NCBI GenBank assembly: GCA_034003245.1 | Contig: JAVEYY010000010.1 | Location: forward strand, 1-64,000 | Length of the DNA: 64,000 nt | From: Perlabentimonas sp034003245 | GTDB taxonomy: Bacteria; Bacteroidota; Bacteroidia; Bacteroidales; Tenuifilaceae | Direction of reading: 5' to 3' | Part shown: piece by piece, positions 52,145 through 61,040 of the stretch | Numbering within the stretch: position 1 is the stretch's first letter | Layout: every line of letters begins with the position of its first letter | The notes under the pieces: model-generated | What the model saw: the letters and a program-made list of their open reading frames with translations, nothing else | The model's database searches: none | What the model was told of the DNA's origin: nothing | Program-made: the position numbers and the translations under genes

Positions 52145-52160
52145 TTAACTGATTGGTTAA
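52145..52160 (-). promoter_or_regulatory. Candidate TetR operator 1 (downstream of -7 box)
   Basis: TTAACTGATTGGTTAA, a near-palindrome with 6-base half sites (TTAAC(C/T) / GGTTAA) and a 4-base centre. It lies between the -7 box and the tetR ATG, where a bound repressor would block transcription. The same half sites recur at 52220-52235. Confidence 0.6.
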
Positions 52161-52170
52161 ATTATTTGGT

Positions 52171-52203
52171 CAAATATACAACATAAGAATTGGTTATTCC
52201 AAA
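52171..52203 (-). promoter_or_regulatory. Canonical Bacteroidetes promoter of tetR-exporter operon
   Basis: On the minus strand TTTG (52203-52200), a 21-base spacer and TATATTTG (52178-52171) match the TTTG/TAnnTTTG consensus fully. The tetR ATG at 52137 is 33 bases downstream of the -7 box. Confidence 0.75.
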
Positions 52204-52219
52204 TTTTTAGCCATATATT

Positions 52220-52235
52220 TTAACCGCATGGTTAA
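52220..52235 (-). promoter_or_regulatory. Candidate TetR operator 2 (upstream of -33 box)
   Basis: TTAACCGCATGGTTAA: perfect 6-base half sites (TTAACC / GGTTAA) around GCAT. It lies just upstream of the -33 TTTG, 75 bases from the matching site at 52145-52160. Confidence 0.6.
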
Positions 52236-52251
52236 GTGATTACAAAAAGAA

Positions 52252-52272
52252 AGGCTGCCATATGGGCAGCCT
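52252..52272 (-). terminator. Rho-independent terminator after DUF5684 gene
   Basis: An 8-bp GC-rich stem (AGGCTGCC / GGCAGCCT) with a 5-base loop; on the minus strand it is followed by TTCTTTTTG. It insulates the DUF5684 gene from the tetR promoter. Confidence 0.85.
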
Positions 52273-52296
52273 GTATAAAGCTTTACAATTATATTC

Positions 52297-52623
52297 TTAT
52301 CCCTTATACTTATAATTTCCAAAAGCAAGGATTGGTAGAAATATAAAGGGGAAGAAAATAATTCCAACAGTATAACCGGCTCCCTGTCCAAACTTAGTTG
52401 AAATTCCGTGATACATCATAATGGCAAAAACTATATTTACAACAGGTACTAAAAATAGGAATATCCACCACCAAGGTTTTCCAGCAACAGCCAGCATAAC
52501 AATAATATTGTAAATTGGAATGATGCTAGCCCATCCTGGTTGACCTGCTTTAGTGAAGATAACCCAAATGGAGGCAATCATTAATACAATGATTAACAAA
52601 TAAAGAAAAATTGCAGATTCCAT
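52297..52623 (-). CDS. DUF5684-type small membrane protein
   Basis: A 108-residue membrane protein with three or four helices. KAGQPGWASIIPIYNIIVML and GKPWWWIFLFLVP are hallmarks of the DUF5684 family of small, Trp-rich integral membrane proteins often seen near signal peptidases. The function is unknown. It has its own terminator. Confidence 0.8.
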   Translation of the reverse strand: MESAIFLYLLIIVLMIASIWVIFTKAGQPGWASIIPIYNIIVMLAVAGKPWWWIFLFLVPVVNIVFAIMMYHGISTKFGQGAGYTVGIIFFPFIFLPILAFGNYKYKG

Positions 52624-52765
52624 AGAAGTAAGGTTTTAGGTTTTCCTACTCATAAGGCTTTTCGGTTTCGCCCCTGTTTTACCCAAACAGGATGGGTTAA
52701 AAGAATTAATTGCTAATCTATATAAATATTATGTGAAAACCAATTAAGTGAATATAGATGTACTC

Positions 52766-53746
52766 CTAGTCCTTAAAAATACCTACCCCCTTCTCGCCTC
52801 CCGAAGTGGCAAAAGCCCTAAACATACCAGAGGTATTAAACGATAGGTTAACATTTCCGTACTTATCAACAGCAATAATTCCGCCACGGCCATCAACCTC
52901 TTCAAGTTTATTATGAATCACCTCCTCGGCAGCTTGTGCCAACGATAGCCGTTTATACTCCATAAGCGCCGAGATATCATGAGCCACAGTATAGCGAATA
53001 AAGTACTCGCCATGCCCAGTTGCTGAAATAGCGCAGGTTTTATTATTCGCATAGGTTCCTGCTCCTATAATGGGCACATCGCCAACGCGACCATATTTTT
53101 TATTGGTCATTCCACCGGTTGAGGTTGCAGCAGCTAGGTTACCGTGCTTATCGAGGGCGACGCAGCCAACAGTTCCCATTTTCTTGTCGCGCTCAAGGGC
53201 ACGCTGAAGAGCACGGTAACTCCTTTCGGTAAAGAAGTATGAGCTGTCGACAACCTCGGCACCATTTTGCAAAGCAAAAAGTGATGCGCCTTTACCCACC
53301 ATAAGCACATGCTCCGATTTTTCCATTACCATTCGTGCAGCTGAAATGGGGTTTTTAATGTTGCCAACTCCAGCTACTGCTCCTGCCTTTAGGTTGGAAC
53401 CCTCCATTATGGCGGCATCAAGCTCGTTCTTTCCATCGTTAGTAAAAACTGCTCCGCGGCCAGCATTGAACAGAGGACAGTCCTCGAGATATCGGACTAC
53501 CTGCTCAACTGCATCAAGGCTTGAACCTCCATTACTAAGAATATCCTCACCAATCTGCAGTGCGGCAGCCAGTTCAGTTTCGTACTGTGTAATCTGCTCT
53601 TCGGTGTAGTTCTCTCGACTCATTGCACCTGCACCACCATGGAGCGCAATTGCCCAATCGTTAACCTTAACATTACTATTATTTTGGCACGATGCCAGAA
53701 AAACGAGAGCAAAAGTCAAAGCAAAAAACCAAAGTTTAGTCTTCAT
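52766..53746 (-). CDS. Isoaspartyl peptidase / plant-type L-asparaginase
   Basis: A 326-residue Ntn hydrolase. The lipobox FLASC (Cys20) suggests it is membrane-tethered in the periplasm. The N-terminal HGGAGAM and FNAGRGAVFTNDG blocks are family signatures. Self-cleavage before Thr192 (KKMGTVGCVAL) would create the catalytic nucleophile; the following STGGMTNKKYGRVGD and GTGEYF-like GHGEYFIR segments complete the active site. It removes isoaspartyl dipeptides or asparagine. Confidence 0.92.
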   Translation of the reverse strand: MKTKLWFFALTFALVFLASCQNNSNVKVNDWAIALHGGAGAMSRENYTEEQITQYETELAAALQIGEDILSNGGSSLDAVEQVVRYLEDCPLFNAGRGAVFTNDGKNELDAAIMEGSNLKAGAVAGVGNIKNPISAARMVMEKSEHVLMVGKGASLFALQNGAEVVDSSYFFTERSYRALQRALERDKKMGTVGCVALDKHGNLAAATSTGGMTNKKYGRVGDVPIIGAGTYANNKTCAISATGHGEYFIRYTVAHDISALMEYKRLSLAQAAEEVIHNKLEEVDGRGGIIAVDKYGNVNLSFNTSGMFRAFATSGGEKGVGIFKD

Positions 53747-53796
53747 AATTAGGTTTAGTTTTGGAATTCAAAAAACAACCATTAAAGCAATGTAAT

Positions 53797-55419
53797 CTAA
53801 AAGGGAAAATCATCAGCATCAGATTTCCGAGGGGCATCGTCCATCATCTCGGGCAGATCGGCTACCTGATGCTCTACATTTCCATTTACGTATATGGCTT
53901 TGTAGGGCGTTGTGGGACAAGCATACTCGCAAGCACCACAACCAATGCAGATATCCTCATTGACCTCGGGCAGAAGAAGCCCTTGCCAAGGGACCATATG
54001 CACTGCTTTTGTGGGACAATGCTCGGAACATGCACCACAATCGGTTCTATCGACTCGCACTATGCAATTGCCGAGATGGAATTTCACCCTTCCTATCTGA
54101 GTCCGTTTCTTCGTTTCAAGATCAAGAATTCGAATGGCTCCTGCTGGACAAACCTCTCCGCAGATTGTGCACTCAAAATTGCAAAAGCCCGAATGGAAAT
54201 CCATATGAGGTTGCAGAAGACCAAAAAAACCATATTCCTTTATGGCGGGTTGAATAACATGGGTTGGGCAGGCTGTAACACACAGATGACAAGCTGTGCA
54301 GGCATTAAGGAAATCCTTTTGGTTATATGATCCAGGCGGGGTTACTGGTGCTAATCGGCTATTTGGACGATCGCCTGCAGTAGATTTTTGGGGATTTTCA
54401 TCTGAACCATGATTCTGATTCTTTCTTCTACCCTGTCCAAATCCACGTCCCTGTGCAATGGATTTTAACGATTGTCTAACAAGTGATGCACCCACAACAA
54501 TCCCTGTAAATGTTGCAATAAAGCCACGGCGCGATGTATCTGGCTCAATTGGTAAGTTTTTTTTGGGTTTTGAGTAGGCAAACCGATAGCCAATTCCGCC
54601 CTCCTTACAGCTATCGATACAGTTGTAGCAGGCTACACACCTTGAAAAATCGATACTACGATTATTTACATCAATACAACTAGCTTTACAATCGCGCGAA
54701 CATCTGTTACATGCTGTGCACGAATTTTCGTCGATTACTAATTTAAAAATTGATAATCTTGATAAAAGGCTAAGAAAGGCTCCCACTGGACAGAATGAGT
54801 TACAGAATATTCGTCCCCATCGCCAAGCAACTACCACAAGTGCAACGGTTAAGCCACCGGTTATGGCAATTCCCTGCCAGGGCATCCCCTTAAACTCAAC
54901 GTGATGTAAGGCGTAACTACTGAAAAAACCCAGAACTTTTACTAATAGATTATTGGCCTCATAGTAGACAGGGCGTAATATGTCGGAGAAAATTCTACCT
55001 GCAAAGCTGTAGGGATCGAGCATATACAAAAGAAACAATGAGCCAGCCAGCGCAGAAGCTACAACCACAACTAGGGTTGTATAACGAATAATATTCCAGG
55101 GTTTCAAATACTTATACCGTACCCTCTTGGTGCGGAAACGAGCCACAATATCCTGAAAAATCCCCAAGGGACAAATCATGGAACAGTATACCCTTCCGAA
55201 TAAAAGTGTTAGTAGTGATACGGCAATAAAACCTGTTGCAAGAATACCGCCAACCCTAATAAACTTCAACACCGAAGGGGTAAACTGCAAGTATAACAAG
55301 CCGTTTAGGAATCCACTCGAAAAAGTACTCGAAAAATCGATAAACGCAAATACAAAAAGGGTGAAATAGATAATGGCCACAACTGTTCGTAACCAGCGAA
55401 GAGATAAGATTTTTGACAT
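53797..55419 (-). CDS. NapH/NapG-like fused membrane polyferredoxin
   Basis: A 540-residue iron-sulfur protein. The N-terminal 230 residues hold about five membrane helices and two NapH-type CxxxCP motifs (VYCSMICPLG, IFCNSFCPVG). Then come two 4Fe-4S motifs (CTACNRCSRDC and CVACYNC). A twin-Arg-like segment (SRRGFIATFTGIVVG, near residue 295) follows in mid-chain, and then four more cluster regions (CTACHLCVTACP, CNFECTICGEVCP, CGACSEHCP, CIGCGACEYACP). This is like NapH joined to NapG. It probably passes electrons from the quinone pool to a periplasmic acceptor. It follows the DUF362 gene by 10 bases. Confidence 0.88.
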   Translation of the reverse strand: MSKILSLRWLRTVVAIIYFTLFVFAFIDFSSTFSSGFLNGLLYLQFTPSVLKFIRVGGILATGFIAVSLLTLLFGRVYCSMICPLGIFQDIVARFRTKRVRYKYLKPWNIIRYTTLVVVVASALAGSLFLLYMLDPYSFAGRIFSDILRPVYYEANNLLVKVLGFFSSYALHHVEFKGMPWQGIAITGGLTVALVVVAWRWGRIFCNSFCPVGAFLSLLSRLSIFKLVIDENSCTACNRCSRDCKASCIDVNNRSIDFSRCVACYNCIDSCKEGGIGYRFAYSKPKKNLPIEPDTSRRGFIATFTGIVVGASLVRQSLKSIAQGRGFGQGRRKNQNHGSDENPQKSTAGDRPNSRLAPVTPPGSYNQKDFLNACTACHLCVTACPTHVIQPAIKEYGFFGLLQPHMDFHSGFCNFECTICGEVCPAGAIRILDLETKKRTQIGRVKFHLGNCIVRVDRTDCGACSEHCPTKAVHMVPWQGLLLPEVNEDICIGCGACEYACPTTPYKAIYVNGNVEHQVADLPEMMDDAPRKSDADDFPF

Positions 55420-55429
55420 GCTATTATGG

Positions 55430-56353
55430 TTATACTCTTATACGTTCTATATTCAGTTCATCCAAATTCATATTGCCCACACCCATTTCGTGAGCAATTT
55501 TTATATGGCCAATTTCTGCGGGTTCTGTTCCAAATATTTTTGCAGCAGCAGCATCGGCAGCAACCATATCAGTAGAAATAATAAGCGACTTTTTCATAAC
55601 CAAATCGGCCTGACTCACTCCCCGCGGGCCATTACGAGTCATTACCCTATAGGCATCAACCACATTTAAATCGGGTTTGCGCCAAGTGGCAAAATCGGCG
55701 ATACATTGGTGTAGGTCGTTTCTGTGCCAGAAACGTCTATCCCAAACTATGCCCATTAGATTTTTTAAACAGATGGTAACCTTAGCGGAGCTATGATGCT
55801 TTAGAACGGGGACATTAATAAATACATCGGAGTTGAGAATTAGCTCGTGAACCTTAGCCTCGGTTAGCCTTTTCCCATTAGATACTGTAACACTCTTATA
55901 GTAGTTCTCGGTATTTCCTGGCACAATCTTTCCTCCTGCCTTTTTTACAGCCTCCTCTATCCCACTATTGGCATAGCAACGATTCCATGTATCGCATGTA
56001 TTGTCGAATACAAATACTTCTTTAGCACCAACCTTTAAGCATTGTTCCACAATCCGTGCAACTAGTTGTGGGTTTGTGTTTGCACCGAGTTCTTCAGGTG
56101 TATCCCAACCAATATTTGGTTTTACTACCACGGTTTGCCCTTTTTTCACAAATTTTCCCATTCCACCCAGTGCGGCAATTGCTTTATCGAACATTTGGGC
56201 CGGTTCCCCGCCCATCACTGCAACCAAATCGAATGGTTTACTGGAGTTTGGCTTGCTAGAATTGGCCAGACTGTTAGCACCATTTACCTTTAGAAAGGCA
56301 CCTGCCATCAATCCGGCACCCAAACCTTTTTTCAGAAAATCTCTTCGCTTCAT
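55430..56353 (-). CDS. DUF362 protein with Tat signal
   Basis: A 307-residue exported protein of the DUF362 group. It starts MKRRDFLKKGLGAGLMAGAF, a twin-arginine signal (RRDFLKK), so it is probably exported folded, perhaps with a cofactor. The body has VVKPNIGWDTPEELGANTNP and VFINVPVLKHHSSAKVTICL, conserved in the family. There are few Cys and no ferredoxin motif of its own; the adjacent polyferredoxin could supply electrons. The reaction is unknown. Confidence 0.85.
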   Translation of the reverse strand: MKRRDFLKKGLGAGLMAGAFLKVNGANSLANSSKPNSSKPFDLVAVMGGEPAQMFDKAIAALGGMGKFVKKGQTVVVKPNIGWDTPEELGANTNPQLVARIVEQCLKVGAKEVFVFDNTCDTWNRCYANSGIEEAVKKAGGKIVPGNTENYYKSVTVSNGKRLTEAKVHELILNSDVFINVPVLKHHSSAKVTICLKNLMGIVWDRRFWHRNDLHQCIADFATWRKPDLNVVDAYRVMTRNGPRGVSQADLVMKKSLIISTDMVAADAAAAKIFGTEPAEIGHIKIAHEMGVGNMNLDELNIERIRV

Positions 56354-56454
56354 ACTCCTAAGGTGTTTGTTGATATTCTTAATTTTGATGAAAATTTTGA
56401 ATCATAGCTTAACCGATAATTGGCATTAAAGATACGAAAAACGGACAAATAGCA

Positions 56455-56462
56455 TATATTTG
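56455..56462 (+). promoter_or_regulatory. Bacteroidetes -7 element
   Basis: TATATTTG, a full match to TAnnTTTG, lies 66 bases before the ATG at 56528 in the divergent region between the DUF362 gene and the small membrane protein gene. No clear -33 TTTG at the right distance. Confidence 0.4.
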
Positions 56463-56527
56463 TAATCTATTGCTAAACTTTTTTTAGGAAAAAGTATCTG
56501 AAAATAATAAACTTAAAAATAAAAACT

Positions 56528-57031
56528 ATGGCATCAATAGCGTTAACATCCAAAAGAACGATTGGCTACATAATATTCGATATGCTGGCATTAGCCTTTA
56601 TTTACCTAGTGCCAACCATCTCGCATATGCTCAGCTTTCCGCTGTATCTTATTGAACCCATGCGCATAGCTCTTATCCTTGCTCTGGTTCATACCACCAA
56701 GCGAAACGCATATATTATTGCTTTAACACTTCCAGTTTTCAGCTATTTGGTATCGGCGCACCCTGTATTTTATAAGATGCTACTAATTTCGGGTGAGTTG
56801 GTGCTAAATGTTTGGATTTTCTACTTTTTGCTGGGCAAAACCAAAAGTGCATTTGCATCGATTATCAGCTCAATTATTGCCAGCAAAGCCATATACTACA
56901 TGGCCAAGTTTATTGCTGTTGCCATAATTTTTAAAACAGGTGAGGGTATTATTTCCACACCCCTACACATTCAACTTGCTACAACAATTGTGTTTAGCGT
57001 ATATCTTGGGTTGATGTTTAGGAGAAGGTAG
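56528..57031 (+). CDS. Integral membrane protein of unknown function
   Basis: A 167-residue protein with about five membrane helices and a basic C-terminus (GLMFRRR). Segments such as YLVPTISHMLSFPLYLIEPM and GKTKSAFASIISSIIASKAI recall substrate-binding subunits of ECF-type transporters or MreD-like proteins, but I cannot assign it. It is divergent from the DUF362/polyferredoxin pair, and a shared role is possible. Confidence 0.65.
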   Translation: MASIALTSKRTIGYIIFDMLALAFIYLVPTISHMLSFPLYLIEPMRIALILALVHTTKRNAYIIALTLPVFSYLVSAHPVFYKMLLISGELVLNVWIFYFLLGKTKSAFASIISSIIASKAIYYMAKFIAVAIIFKTGEGIISTPLHIQLATTIVFSVYLGLMFRRR

Positions 57032-57275
57032 AGGACAGAAGACGGAAGACGCCTGCCTCGTAAACCGACGCATTTTGGAGGTTGACGAGGGAAGACGGAA
57101 GACGGAAGTTTGAAGTCGGAAGTCGGAAGACAGAAGAGAGAAGCCCGACGTTGGATTTTGCCTGCCCGACTGTCGTCAGGTCAGGCGGGGTTGCTGGATA
57201 CTTACTAACGTTATACTTTAAACTTTAAACCTATCTAACGACAGGCAGGCGCTAAACTTTAATCTATAAACCAAC
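57032..57275. repeat. Purine-rich short-repeat intergenic region
   Basis: Clustered degenerate copies of GAAGACGGAAG / GAAGTCGGAAG (about 57034-57135), then a G+C-rich patch that is self-complementary in part (CCTGCCCGAC...GTCAGGTCAGGCGGGG, about 57160-57190). There is no open frame. It lies between the convergent membrane-protein and ABC-F genes. Such GAAGACGGAAG runs look like replication-slippage products. Confidence 0.6.
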
Positions 57276-59153
57276 CTACCCTGCGTTCTCGTCTATTTCC
57301 ATTAACTCGAGCCATCGCTCGCCTTTGGTGTCGAGTAGGTGAATTAACTCTGCAATGCGATTCGATTGGCCAATAAGTTCATCGTGTGGTAGCGTTCCGC
57401 TATTTATTGTCGATTCAATCTCGGCCTTCTCATTCTCCAGCTGTTCAATCTCAACCGATAATGTCTCCATCTCCTTTCGCTCGGCAAAAGTGAGTTTTCG
57501 GGCTTTTGAGAGGGTTGATTTGGGCTTAGCTTTTATTTCTGCAGGTTTTTGATTCTGCTGCTCTATTTTTTGCTTCTCTTTTTTCCAGTCGTAGTAATCG
57601 GTATATGAACCAGGAAAGCCGGTAATCTCGCCGTTGCCCTCAAAGATAAGCAACCCATCCACCACCTTCTCGAGGAAATGCCTATCGTGCGAAACGGCCA
57701 GAACAACTCCGGGGAAGTTCTCCAGGTAGGTTTCCAAAACGTTCAGGGTTTCAATATCCAAATCGTTAGTAGGCTCGTCGAGAATTAGGAAGTTTGGGCT
57801 TCGTATAAGGATGGTAAGCAGGTAAAGCCTGCGCTTTTCGCCTCCGCTAAGTTTATACACGTAAGCATTCTGAACATCGGGGGCAAACAAAAACATGTTT
57901 AGAAATTGCGATACCGACAGGGTTTTGCCATCGCCCAGCGTTACTACCTCGGCCACCTCACGGGCAACATCTATCACCTTCATGTCCTCCTGAATCTTCA
58001 TCCCCTCTTGGCGATAGTAACCAAACACAACGGTTTCGCCCACCTCAATCACGCCCTTATCGGCTGGAATGGTATGGGTGATGATATTCAGAAAAGTAGA
58101 CTTGCCTGTGCCGTTGTCGCCCACAATACCCAAGCGCTCGAAACGGTTAAAAGTGTAGGAGAAATCCTTAAGGATCATCAGATCGCCAAAGGATTTCTCA
58201 AGCCCTTTGGCCTCCAGTATCTTCTTACCCAAACGTGCAGCACCAACATTTATACGCACATTGCTGTTGCTAAATCGTTGGGTAGCCTTCGAGCGTAGAT
58301 CGTAAAAGGCATCAATTCTATACTTTGCTTTTGATGTTCGGGCCGGGGGCGAACGACGCATCCAGTCGAGCTCGCGGCGGTAAAGGTTTGTGGCCTTTTC
58401 GACCTGGGCGCTACGTGCCTCAATCCGCTCCTGCCTCTTCTCGATATAATATGCATAGTTGCCCTTATACCAGTATAATTCCTTTTGATCAATCTCAACG
58501 ATATCGGTACAAACCCGATTTAGGAAAAATCTGTCGTGAGTAACCATAAGCAGGGTTATACGGCTGTTTTTAAGGAAATCCTCGAGCCATTCCACCATAT
58601 CGAGGTCGAGGTGGTTGGTGGGCTCATCGAGGATTAGGAAGTCGGGTTCGTTGATTAGCGCAGCAGCCAAAGCCACGCGTTTTTGCTGGCCACCCGATAA
58701 TGATTTTACTGCCTGATCGAGATTGGTGATCTTGAGCTGGGTTAGAATCTGGCGAGCCTTTACCTCAACATCCCAGGCGCTGTGCTTATCCATCATCTCC
58801 AGAGCATGCTGCATCTCCGCTTTATCGTGCGATGCCATCGCTTTTTGGTATGCAAATATGGCCTCGCCTTTATGCTCGCTGGATGAAAACACATTCTCGA
58901 TAATGGTCTTTGAGGCATCGAGTAGCGGATTCTGATCGAGGTAACCCACACGAATATCGTTTGTCCACACCACACTGCCCGAATCCTTTGATTCTAGTCC
59001 TGCGATAATCCTTAAAAGAGTGGTTTTGCCCGCACCATTTCGGGCAATAAGACCCACCCGCTGATCCTTGCCAATACCAAATTTAATATCTTGGAATAGT
59101 ACCAAGTCGCCAAACGACTTGCTAATATCTTCAACCTGTAAGTAGGGAATCAT
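57276..59153 (-). CDS. ABC-F family ATPase, Uup-like
   Basis: A 625-residue soluble protein with two ABC domains, no membrane part, and a C-terminal coiled-coil. Domain 1 has GLIARNGAGKTTLLRIIAGL and SLSGGQQKRVALAAALI; domain 2 has GIVGDNGTGKSTFLNII and KLSGGEKRRLYLL. The linker between them (IEKRQERIEARSAQVEKATN) and the Glu-rich C-terminal tail fit Uup rather than EttA. ABC-F proteins bind the ribosome and help it through difficult peptides or rescue it from antibiotics. Confidence 0.92.
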   Translation of the reverse strand: MIPYLQVEDISKSFGDLVLFQDIKFGIGKDQRVGLIARNGAGKTTLLRIIAGLESKDSGSVVWTNDIRVGYLDQNPLLDASKTIIENVFSSSEHKGEAIFAYQKAMASHDKAEMQHALEMMDKHSAWDVEVKARQILTQLKITNLDQAVKSLSGGQQKRVALAAALINEPDFLILDEPTNHLDLDMVEWLEDFLKNSRITLLMVTHDRFFLNRVCTDIVEIDQKELYWYKGNYAYYIEKRQERIEARSAQVEKATNLYRRELDWMRRSPPARTSKAKYRIDAFYDLRSKATQRFSNSNVRINVGAARLGKKILEAKGLEKSFGDLMILKDFSYTFNRFERLGIVGDNGTGKSTFLNIITHTIPADKGVIEVGETVVFGYYRQEGMKIQEDMKVIDVAREVAEVVTLGDGKTLSVSQFLNMFLFAPDVQNAYVYKLSGGEKRRLYLLTILIRSPNFLILDEPTNDLDIETLNVLETYLENFPGVVLAVSHDRHFLEKVVDGLLIFEGNGEITGFPGSYTDYYDWKKEKQKIEQQNQKPAEIKAKPKSTLSKARKLTFAERKEMETLSVEIEQLENEKAEIESTINSGTLPHDELIGQSNRIAELIHLLDTKGERWLELMEIDENAG

Positions 59154-59232
59154 CCTTTAAAATTTGCTGCAAAAATAGCATTTTACAGTGAGCTTTGTTT
59201 TCGGATAATGGATTAAGGATGTACGATACAGT

Positions 59233-59550
59233 CTAAAAAGTAACCGTTTTATCGGCCCACTCAACCATTTCAACGCAGTCGATCATGGAGGAAATAGGAC
59301 AAACCTCCGAGGACAAGTTTCTTGATCGCATACAGGTTCCGCAGGCAAGCACCTCGCCGCCAACCTCGATAAAAGTCTTGAGCTGCGCATCAACATTGTA
59401 TACTTCGTGCGTTAAGCCCTCGCATTCTACGGCTTCGCCCATAAGGAAAACTTTCACCTCGTGATCGTTCATTTTAGCAGTAACCGCAAAGCGCAGCCCG
59501 TTCCAGGCCTTTTCAAACTCCTTGGTTTCGATAATAACACCTATCTTCAT
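59233..59550 (-). CDS. DsrE-family protein
   Basis: A 105-residue cytoplasmic protein from the ATG at 59550. The alpha/beta fold begins MKIGVIIETKEFEKAWNGLR, and EVLACGTCMRSRNLS contains the CxxC pair typical of the single-domain DsrE/TusD-like proteins that take part in sulfur transfer. A further Cys (CPISSMIDC) lies near the C-terminus. It lies 42 bases downstream of trkH on the same strand. Confidence 0.8.
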   Translation of the reverse strand: MKIGVIIETKEFEKAWNGLRFAVTAKMNDHEVKVFLMGEAVECEGLTHEVYNVDAQLKTFIEVGGEVLACGTCMRSRNLSSEVCPISSMIDCVEMVEWADKTVTF

Positions 59551-59592
59551 AAAACATTGTATTAAAAAAAGAATCATAAGTACTTTAAACTA

Positions 59593-61032
59593 TTATCGCC
59601 ACGAGCGCATAAAGAAAAGAAGCATCAACCCAAAAATCTCCAAACGGCCAAGGAGCATGTTGAAGGTAAGTAGGATTTTGCCAAGATCGGGAATTAAAGC
59701 GTAGTTAGAAGTAGAGCCCACCTCCCCAAATCCAGGGCCAACAGTACTTATGGTGGCTGCTGAGGCTGAGAAGGCAGTAGTAATATCAACCCCCATGGCG
59801 GTTAGTGCAAGGCCCGTGAGGAACAGAATTAAAACATAAAGAACTATAAATAACAGAACCGAATCAACGGTTTCATCATCAATGGGCTGACCATCGACCC
59901 TAACGGGGATTACTGCTTGAGGATGCTGCAGCTTTAACACCTGGCGCCGCAGGGTTTGGAAAAATATTACCACTCTATCAACCTTTATGCCTCCAGCTGT
60001 TGAGCCAGCACAGGCGCATTGGAAGGTGAAAAAAATCAAAATCATTACAGAGAATGGTGGCCAAATAGTAGTATCGGCTGTAGCATAACCCGTTGTTGTG
60101 CTAATTGATACTACCTGAAAAGCCGCATAGCGCAGTGCCTGAGGAAACGACTCGTACCCTTTTCCCCAAATGTTAAGCGTCACAAACACAATTCCAGCCA
60201 GAATGGAAAAGGTATAAAACTGTACAATGGAGGATTTATACCACTTGGTGCGCTTAAAGGAAAAAGCGTTGTACAGCACCCCAAAGTGCATCCCTGCCAG
60301 GAACATAAAAACAATCACAGTAATCTCAATGGCGAGGCTGTTGTAGTGGCCGATACTGGCATTCTTGGGCGAAAATCCTCCAGTGGCTACCGTTCCGAAT
60401 GTATGGGTTACAGCGTCGAAAAGGTTCATTCCAAAGAAGTACAGCAAAACAGTCTGTGCTATGGTAAGCCCCAAGTAAACCAGGATAACTACTCTCAGGG
60501 TTTTGTTGGTTCGGTAGTGAAAGTTGGTTTTGGCCAATGGCGACATCTCGAGGCGCGACAGCGACATTCGAGCTTTGCCCAAGGCAGGCACAATAACCAG
60601 CATAAAAAGGATAATTCCAATACCCCCCAACCAGTGAGTTGCCGACCGCCAAAAGAGCAGCCCCATGGGTAAGGCCTCAATATCTTTCAGAATTGTGGAG
60701 CCAGTAGTGGTAAACCCAGCTACACTCTCGAACCACGCATTAACCAGCGAGAACTCCCCGCCCCACATTACGTATGGCAACATGCCAAAAAAACAAATCA
60801 GAATCCAGCTTAACACCACAATTACGTATCCCTCCTTATTGGATATTTGACTGGTTGGAGGGACAAACACCGTTGGGAAGGCTCCTGTAAGTGCTGTTAA
60901 AATACAACTCAGGAGTAAGGGGGTTTGACCACTATCGCCGTAATAGACCGAAACCAAAAACGACAAGAACATCAGCCCAGCGCTTAGTACAAGCACTAAT
61001 CCAATGTAACGTATGATTATATGGGGTCGCAT
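59593..61032 (-). CDS. trkH: TrkH-type potassium uptake membrane protein
   Basis: A 479-residue K+ transporter subunit with four pore-loop repeats. The selectivity-filter segments are visible in order: AGFTTTGSTILKD, GTVATGGFSPKN, STTTGYATAD and ISTVGPGFGEVG. It needs a TrkA-like NAD-binding subunit for gating, and none is in the window. It begins eight bases after the HAMP protein gene ends, so the two are probably co-transcribed. Confidence 0.95.
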   Translation of the reverse strand: MRPHIIIRYIGLVLVLSAGLMFLSFLVSVYYGDSGQTPLLLSCILTALTGAFPTVFVPPTSQISNKEGYVIVVLSWILICFFGMLPYVMWGGEFSLVNAWFESVAGFTTTGSTILKDIEALPMGLLFWRSATHWLGGIGIILFMLVIVPALGKARMSLSRLEMSPLAKTNFHYRTNKTLRVVILVYLGLTIAQTVLLYFFGMNLFDAVTHTFGTVATGGFSPKNASIGHYNSLAIEITVIVFMFLAGMHFGVLYNAFSFKRTKWYKSSIVQFYTFSILAGIVFVTLNIWGKGYESFPQALRYAAFQVVSISTTTGYATADTTIWPPFSVMILIFFTFQCACAGSTAGGIKVDRVVIFFQTLRRQVLKLQHPQAVIPVRVDGQPIDDETVDSVLLFIVLYVLILFLTGLALTAMGVDITTAFSASAATISTVGPGFGEVGSTSNYALIPDLGKILLTFNMLLGRLEIFGLMLLFFMRSWR

Positions 61033-61040
61033 GGTGGTGA

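Noticed and set aside
52194..52391. 65-codon minus-strand frame over the tetR upstream region
   Set aside because: It overlaps the DUF5684 gene in another frame and covers its terminator, the operator-like palindrome and the tetR -33 box.
57032..57190. Possible CRISPR array
   Set aside because: The units are short, degenerate and tightly packed with no spacers of constant length, and there are no cas genes.
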